NCBI RefSeq assembly: GCF_039535475.1
Contig: NZ_BAAAXG010000022.1
Span: 1 to 30,467 of the forward strand
Reading direction: 5' to 3'
DNA length: 30,467 bases
From: Streptomyces showdoensis
Lineage (GTDB): Bacteria > Actinomycetota > Actinomycetes > Streptomycetales > Streptomycetaceae
In this document: piece after piece, positions 26,153 through 30,467 of the stretch
Numbering within the stretch: position 1 is the stretch's first letter
Layout of the letters: each line of letters starts with the position of its first letter
Position numbers and translations under genes: made by a program
Notes under the pieces: model-generated
The model's input: the letters and a program-made list of their open reading frames with translations, nothing else
Database searches by the model: none
Told to the model about the DNA's origin: nothing

Positions 26153-27445
26153 ATGCACTCCTCCCGCCCATCCCGCCACCGCCTCGGCAAGGCCCTTTCG
26201 GCCCTCGCCGGCGCCGCGCTGCTGCTCGGCGTCGCCGCCACCGCCCCCTCCCCCGCCTCGGCCCCGGTCCCGGCCGTCGAGGGCGGCACCCGTGTCGCCC
26301 CGGCCGCACAGGCCGCCGCCGTCACCTTCAACGAGGACTTCGACGGCCCGGCCGGTTCCGCCGTCAACGCCGGTCGCTGGCAGATCGAGACGGGCGACAA
26401 CGTCAACAACCACGAGCGGCAGTACTACACCGCGGGCGCGGCCAACGCCGCCCTCGACGGACAGGGCCACCTGGTCATCACCGCGCGGCGCGAGAATCCC
26501 GGCAACTACCAGTGCTGGTACGGGCGTTGCGAGTACACCTCGGCGCGTCTCAACACCTCCGGCAAGTTCACGGCCCAGTACGGGCGGGTCGAGGCGCGGA
26601 TGAAGGTGCCCCGCGGCCAGGGCATGTGGCCCGCGTTCTGGATGCTCGGGAACGACATCGGGCAGGTCGGCTGGCCCGACTCGGGCGAGATCGACGTCAT
26701 GGAGAACGTCGGGTTCGAACCCTCCACCGTGCACGGCACCCTGCACGGCCCGGGCTACTCGGGCTCCGGCGGCATCGGCGCCGGCTACACGCTGCCCGGC
26801 GGGCAGGCGTTCGCCGACGCGTTCCACACCTTCGCCGTCGACTGGGCACCCGACCGGATCACCTGGTCCGTGGACGGGACCGTGTACCAGACCCGTACGC
26901 CCGCCGACCTGGGCGGCCGCGCCTGGGTCTTCAACAAGCCCTTCTTCCTGATCCTCAACCTGGCCGTCGGCGGCTACTGGCCCGGCGACCCGGACGGCTC
27001 GACCGCCTTCCCGAACCAGCTCGTCGTGGACCACGTCCGCGTCACCACCGGGGACTCCCCCGGCACGGGGGCCCGGATCACGGGCATCGGCGGCAAGTGC
27101 GTGGACGTCGCGGCGGCGAACACGGCCAACGGCACCCCCATCCAGCTCTACGACTGCAACGGCACCGCCGCCCAGCAGTGGACGGTCGGCTCGGACGGCA
27201 CGATCCGCGCGCTCGGCAAGTGCCTCGACGCGGCCTCCGGGGGTACGGCGGACGGGACCCTCGTGCAACTGTGGGACTGCAACGGCACCGGGGCCCAGCG
27301 CTGGGCCGTCAGCGGAGCACGGGACATCGTGAACATCCAGGCGAACAAGTGCCTGGACGCGACCGGCAACAGCTCGGCCAACGGCACCCGGCTCCAGTTG
27401 TGGACCTGCGGCGGCGGCGCGAACCAGAAGTGGACGGTCGGCTGA
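26153..27445 (+). CDS. Secreted GH16 endo-beta-1,3-glucanase with C-terminal ricin-type lectin (CBM13)
   Basis: A 430-residue extracellular enzyme expected to cut beta-1,3-glucans such as laminarin or fungal wall glucan. The signal peptide ends near residue 36 (LLLGVAATAPSPASA). The catalytic domain spans about 56-305. EIDVME (179-184) is the GH16 active site, with E179 as nucleophile and E184 as acid/base. WPAFWML and the strand NLAVGGYWPG are typical of laminarinases. Residues 311-430 form a ricin-B-type domain with three repeats, each ending Q-x-W (QQW, QRW, QKW) and opening with GKCVD, GKCLD or NKCLD. GGAAGAGAG precedes the ATG. The promoter at 26,047 has an operator-like AT-rich spacer, which suggests induction by glucan breakdown products. 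Confidence 0.92.
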   Translation: MHSSRPSRHRLGKALSALAGAALLLGVAATAPSPASAPVPAVEGGTRVAPAAQAAAVTFNEDFDGPAGSAVNAGRWQIETGDNVNNHERQYYTAGAANAALDGQGHLVITARRENPGNYQCWYGRCEYTSARLNTSGKFTAQYGRVEARMKVPRGQGMWPAFWMLGNDIGQVGWPDSGEIDVMENVGFEPSTVHGTLHGPGYSGSGGIGAGYTLPGGQAFADAFHTFAVDWAPDRITWSVDGTVYQTRTPADLGGRAWVFNKPFFLILNLAVGGYWPGDPDGSTAFPNQLVVDHVRVTTGDSPGTGARITGIGGKCVDVAAANTANGTPIQLYDCNGTAAQQWTVGSDGTIRALGKCLDAASGGTADGTLVQLWDCNGTGAQRWAVSGARDIVNIQANKCLDATGNSSANGTRLQLWTCGGGANQKWTVG

Positions 27446-27482
27446 CCTCGTCGCCGGCCCGGCACGATCCGAAAGACACGGC

Positions 27483-28322
27483 CTAGAGGCTCGTCGCGAT
27501 GCGGACGAGGTCGGCGACGGCCCGGGATCTGCTGTGGGGTGGCCAGGCGATGACGGTCGTGACGGGCGGTGCGTCCGGCACCGGCACCGCCGCGTGATCG
27601 TCGCGCAGGTGGGCTCGTAGGGACTCGGGGACGAGCGCGCAGGCCCGTCCGAGCGCGATCAGCTGGAACAGCTGGGTGTGGTCGCGCACCTGCGGGCCGG
27701 GTCCGTCCGGATAGCCGCCGTCCCGTCGGGGCCAGCGCGGCAGGGGCAGGTCCGTCAGGGTGTCGACCTCGGTCGTCGACAGGTGGGGGCGGTGGGCCAA
27801 GGGGTGCCCCGCGGGCAGGATCACGACCTGCCGTTCGGTGTGCAGGTCCTCGGTGTCGAGTCCGGCCGTCGTGTCGAAGGGCCGCTGGAGCAGGGCGACG
27901 TCGGCACGCCCCTCGCGCAGCAGCCGTTCCTGTTCGCCGGGCCCGCACAGCATCACCTCGACGGCGACCGCGTCGGGCTCGGCGGCGTAGGCGTCCAGCA
28001 GCCTCGACAGCAGTTCGCCGGCCGCTCCGGCCTTCGTGGCCAGCACCACACCGGGCTGCTCGGCGGCTGCGCGGCGGGTGCGGCGCTCGGCGGCTTCGAC
28101 CGCGTCGAGCGCCGTCCGGGCCTCCCGCAGCAGCACCGCCCCCGCCTCGGTCAAGGCGACCGCGCGGGCCGTGCGGTGCAGCAGTACCACTCCGAGCCGC
28201 CGCTCGAGCTGCTGGATCGCCCGCGACAGCGGTGGCTGCGACATGGCGAGCCGCCGCGCCGCCCGCCCGAAGTGCAACTCCTCCGCGACGGCGACGAAGT
28301 ATCGCAACTCCCGCGTCTCCAC
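27483..28322 (-). CDS. LysR-family transcriptional regulator
   Basis: A 279-residue DNA-binding regulator starting from GTG (METRELRYFVAVAEELHFGR). The first 60 residues form the winged helix-turn-helix with the classic LysR recognition segment MSQPPLSRAIQQLERRLGVVLL. The remainder is the two-lobed effector domain (ADVALLQRPFD, ERQVVILPAGHPLA, LIALGRACALVPESL). Length is slightly short but normal. It is transcribed divergently from a short-chain dehydrogenase with 105 bases between the start codons, the usual layout for a LysR protein controlling its neighbour. It converges with the GH16 gene, leaving only 37 bases between stops. Confidence 0.92.
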   Translation of the reverse strand: METRELRYFVAVAEELHFGRAARRLAMSQPPLSRAIQQLERRLGVVLLHRTARAVALTEAGAVLLREARTALDAVEAAERRTRRAAAEQPGVVLATKAGAAGELLSRLLDAYAAEPDAVAVEVMLCGPGEQERLLREGRADVALLQRPFDTTAGLDTEDLHTERQVVILPAGHPLAHRPHLSTTEVDTLTDLPLPRWPRRDGGYPDGPGPQVRDHTQLFQLIALGRACALVPESLRAHLRDDHAAVPVPDAPPVTTVIAWPPHSRSRAVADLVRIATSL

Positions 28323-28353
28323 CGCGTCATCGTATCCGGCGCCCACCAGGGCC

Positions 28354-28370
28354 GATATCCGTGCGGTATC
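28354..28370. promoter_or_regulatory. Possible LysR operator in the divergent intergenic region
   Basis: GATATCCGTGCGGTATC is an interrupted palindrome (GATA...TATC with inner CCG...CGG, offset by one base). It lies 32 bases upstream of the LysR start and contains a T-N11-A arrangement typical of LysR boxes. Confidence 0.4.
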
Positions 28371-28427
28371 GCCGCCCACCCAGCCGGTCTTGGACGTCCC
28401 ACCCGAGTCCGCAGCACGCTTGACGAC

Positions 28428-29153
28428 ATGAGTGAACAGAGGATCGCGCTGGTGACCGGCGCGAACAAGGGAATCGGGTACGAGATCGCGGCGGGCCTGG
28501 GCGCCCTCGGCTGGCGCGTCGGCGTGGGGGCCCGGGACGGGCGGCGCCGCGACACCGCGGTGGAGAAGCTGCGCGCGGCCGGGACCGACGCGTTCGGTGT
28601 CCCGCTGGACGTGGCGGACGACGCGAGCGTGGCCGCCGCGGCCGAGCTGATCGCCGACCGCGCCGGAGGGCTCGACGTCCTGGTCAACAACGCCGCGATC
28701 ACCGGCGGCATGCCGCAGACGCCCGCCACGGTCGATCCCGCGACCGTACGGGGCGTCGTGGAGACCAACGTGATCGGCGTCATCCGCGTCACCAACGCGA
28801 TGCTGCCGCTCCTGCGCGGCTCGGTGTCGCCACGGATCGTGAACATGTCCAGCAGCGTCGGCTCGCTCACGCTGCAGACCGACCCCGGCGTCGACCTGGG
28901 CCCGGTGCCCGCCGCGTACCTGGCGTCCAAGACCTTCCTCAACGCCGTCACCGTCCAGTACGCCAAGGAACTGCGCGACGCCGGCATCCTGGTCAACTGC
29001 GGCTGCCCCGGCTTCACCGCCACCGACCTCAACGGCTTCCGGGGCGTCCGCACTGCCCACCAGGGCGCGGCCATCGCGCTTCGACTCGCGACCCTGCCCG
29101 ACGACGGACCGACCGGCGGATTCTTCGACGACGGCGGGACCGTGCCCTGGTGA
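28428..29153 (+). CDS. Short-chain dehydrogenase/reductase, carbonyl-reductase-like
   Basis: A 241-residue cytoplasmic NAD(P)H-dependent oxidoreductase. TGANKGIG (10-17) is the cofactor-binding loop, LDVAD (60-64) binds the adenine, NNAA (87-90) is the core-structure motif, and SSS (141-143), Y164 and K168 (YLASK) complete the catalytic set. The TGANKGIG form with a basic residue in the loop, and the long loop before the tyrosine (LTLQTDPGVDLGPVPAAY), are usual in NADPH-dependent carbonyl-reductase-type SDRs. Length is normal. The start has no clear ribosome site. It is divergent from the LysR gene, so it is likely that regulator's target. The substrate is unknown. Confidence 0.92.
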   Translation: MSEQRIALVTGANKGIGYEIAAGLGALGWRVGVGARDGRRRDTAVEKLRAAGTDAFGVPLDVADDASVAAAAELIADRAGGLDVLVNNAAITGGMPQTPATVDPATVRGVVETNVIGVIRVTNAMLPLLRGSVSPRIVNMSSSVGSLTLQTDPGVDLGPVPAAYLASKTFLNAVTVQYAKELRDAGILVNCGCPGFTATDLNGFRGVRTAHQGAAIALRLATLPDDGPTGGFFDDGGTVPW

Positions 29154-29174
29154 CGGGCTCACCGGGCGGCGACG

Positions 29175-29294
29175 CTAGATGCGCGAGTTGCGCAGCGACT
29201 GCCACACCGCGCCGGCCAGGGCGCGCGTCGACCGCGGGACCGACAGGTGCTCGTGCTCGCGGTAGAGGGCCCAGTTGTACTGCACGAGCGACAT
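29175..29294 (-). pseudogene. Truncated 3' end of an unknown gene
   Basis: On the minus strand 39 codons read MSLVQYNWALYREHEHLSVP, then STRALAGAVWQSLRNSRI and a stop. Every codon ends in G or C, which marks true coding in this genome. The ATG at 29,292-29,294 follows an in-frame TAG, has no ribosome site, and sits exactly where the high-GC DNA gives way to the lower-GC tract. I therefore read this as the C-terminal stub of a longer gene whose 5' part has been replaced. The protein family is not recognised. A complete 39-residue protein is possible but less likely. Confidence 0.5.
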
Positions 29295-29295
29295 C

Positions 29296-30467
29296 TATGT
29301 AGTACTCACTCACGACAGGACTTCTTCCGCTGCGTTGGACCCGTACTCACTGCGGCTGATGCTGTGCGCGTGGTGTCGCAGCCGCCGTCGTGTCGCGGTC
29401 CGCTATTGAGATGGGGATACTCAGCACTAGCGGCATTCAGTGGACAGTCCTGGCGCTGGTCTTCGCATGCCTCTGCTTGGTCCGGCGCGTAAGGGAGCAC
29501 AAAGACTGACAGACGGTCAAACATTGTCAAATACAGACTCGCGTTGAACCACATATGCACGATTCCGGTCCGATTACATTCGCGCGTGAGATCGCCGCGT
29601 CGTGCCCATGCCCCATCATCGCGCGCGTGGCTCAACGGATACGACCCTCCCTGTTCGGGACCCATTCCCGTGCTCTACAGTCGGGACCACTCCCGGCTGT
29701 AAGTCGGCTCCATCTTGTAGTTACGATTGATGGGACCTGTCAACGTGGGGCAGTACGAGCCTGCCGCTGCGAACGGCGCAGCTTGCTTCTCGCCTGTCTT
29801 CTCGGAATGCCACGATGTCGTCGCTGCCCTCGAGGCACAGGCGATGTAGTCCCCGCGCCGCCCCACCTGCTCAGACGGGCCAGGCTTGCGCGGCCCTCCC
29901 CTTGGCACCGCCCTGCTCAGGGAGGCCAACTCCCGTTCCATGGAGCCGATCGGCTTCGAGTCGCTGCTTCGGCGTCACTCCGGAGCAGCTCCATGGTAGC
30001 TGTCCGGTGGCTCCGGTCCTGTCGTAGAATTCCCTCAGCTCGAGGTCTGGCATAGGGGTCTGCGTGCAGCACCGACCGAACGGCTGCCGCCCAAGATTGG
30101 CGCCGAGGGTTGGGTGCAACCACGTGCCATCACGACAGTTACACCCGAGAGGGCACAGCCGCTTGTCGATCCTTAGCCATTACCCACTTGAACGACGCTC
30201 TATTCAAGCAATCGCATCCGTGTCAGGTAGTCCGCACCACCGTCCCCAGCCGTGTCTGTCCCCTTTAGGCCGATCCGCGGTACAAACTTGCGCGAATTCC
30301 CGTCTGGAAAGTACGCGTTGTTGTCACCTTGGTGTACCTCATAGGCATTTCGCCTGTCGGTATTACTAGTTACGTTGACGCAACCGCTATCGTTTGACAC
30401 TTTCCGCTTGAGTGAACTTCTCTGTGTCTAGCGACGTACCTGTATGGAGGGACTTAGTCCTCGACTT
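29296..30467 (+). other. Anomalous lower-GC, non-coding tract with many hairpins (possible large structured RNA)
   Basis: Counted 60-base lines range from about 43% to 72% GC, well below the coding DNA to the left, and no frame shows Streptomyces codon use. Notable hairpins include ACAGTCGGGA/TCCCGGCTGT with loop CCAC (29,677-29,700, one U-G pair) and CCATGGAGC/GCTCCATGG (29,938-29,946 with 29,988-29,996). Others are TCGCCTGT/ACAGGCGA (29,790-29,797 with 29,837-29,844), GCTGCG/CGCAGC (29,766-29,782), a bulged stem at 29,400-29,433, GTACC-AGGC/GCCT-GGTAT (30,334-30,363) and CGCTA-GACAC/GTGTC-TAGCG (30,385-30,433). The wobble pairs I found, and the UUCG and GAGA tetraloops, only make sense on the plus strand. 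Random DNA of this length also forms many short stems, so the RNA reading is tentative. Foreign DNA or a chimeric contig end are alternatives. The tract runs off the window. Confidence 0.35.
29411..29509 (+). CDS. Tentative 32-residue single-helix membrane peptide
   Basis: ATG to TGA encodes MGILSTSGIQWTVLALVFAC, then LCLVRRVREHKD. That is one hydrophobic helix (about residues 9-24) followed by a basic tail, the shape of small membrane-acting peptides such as type I toxins. The ATG lies in the loop of the stem at 29,400-29,433, which could control its translation. There is no good ribosome site, codon use is mixed, and short frames like this arise by chance. The frame also stays open upstream to a GTG at 29,390. 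Confidence 0.25.
   Translation: MGILSTSGIQWTVLALVFACLCLVRRVREHKD

Noticed and set aside
29306..29665. 119-residue minus-strand frame in the lower-GC tract
   Set aside because: No codon bias, no ribosome site, no recognisable pattern, and it overlaps the hairpins.
29628..29700. tRNA-like stretch (GGCTCAACGGATA resembles a tRNA D-arm)
   Set aside because: The matching D-stem half, a 7-base anticodon loop, the T-loop and a 3' acceptor strand are all missing. It may at most be a chance match or a degraded fragment.
29296..30467. Ribosomal RNA, tmRNA, RNase P RNA or group II intron in the lower-GC tract
   Set aside because: None of the conserved sequences of these RNAs (for example the 16S anti-Shine-Dalgarno end or an intron domain V) is visible on either strand.
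30200..30467. Streptomyces chromosome telomere
   Set aside because: Telomeres carry dense GC-rich palindromes with tiny loops starting from a CCCGCGGAGCGGG-type end. Nothing like that is seen here.
1..30467. CRISPR array or attachment-site repeats
   Set aside because: No regularly spaced direct repeats were found. The only direct repeats are the simple-sequence tract near 23,041 and a 9-base pair near 29,302.

Overview
This window is almost certainly from a Streptomyces-type actinobacterium. The coding DNA is very GC-rich with nearly all third codon positions G or C, starts are often GTG, several genes may be leaderless, and there are many secreted enzymes. Positions 1 to about 29,290 have that character. 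The last 1.17 kb (29,296-30,467) does not: its GC is clearly lower and it has no convincing large gene.

Layout. (1) 1-1,245: a frameshifted P-loop ATPase (minus) abuts the C-terminal end of a secreted glycosidase-like gene (plus). Both lack their 5' parts at the same point, near 985-992. (2) 1,365-3,290: a 14-helix DHA2 drug-efflux transporter and a decayed VOC/glyoxalase gene. (3) 3,631-11,139: a secreted RHS-repeat polymorphic toxin of about 2,100 residues with three single-base frameshifts, a strong hairpin terminator, a small membrane protein that could be its immunity partner, and a glycine-zipper membrane protein. (4) 11,158-11,939: a transposase remnant and an unknown gene. (5) 12,216-17,920, all minus strand: a tight three-gene operon. 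It encodes a 185-aa helical protein ending in an amyloid-like motif, a 1,303-aa STAND/NLR-type NTPase whose N-terminus carries a similar motif, and a TPR protein. A tandem Imm49-like immunity protein (18,060-19,817) lies just upstream. (6) 19,990-21,454: small unknown genes and the 3' stub of an FAD-linked oxidase. (7) 21,544-27,445: mostly secreted proteins, namely a right-handed beta-helix protein, an NHL propeller, a DUF4360 protein and a GH16 beta-glucanase with a ricin-type lectin domain, plus a small cytoplasmic protein. (8) 27,483-29,153: a LysR regulator divergent from a short-chain dehydrogenase. (9) 29,175-30,467: a truncated coding fragment, then the anomalous lower-GC tract.

The most interesting system is region 5. 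The small protein and the NTPase share a G-x-x-aromatic-x3-G-small-x-aliphatic-H pattern. This fits the known idea that bacterial NLR-like proteins trigger membrane-acting helical effectors by amyloid templating, so the operon is a candidate conflict or abortive-infection system. The terminal tract is the second point of interest. It has several good hairpins whose wobble pairs favour plus-strand RNA, but it could also be foreign DNA or an assembly artefact.

Caution: single-base indels in short homopolymers recur at 1-1,030, 4,636-5,109 and near 11,250. Together with the abrupt junctions near 990 and 29,290 they suggest that part of this assembly is error-prone or chimeric.
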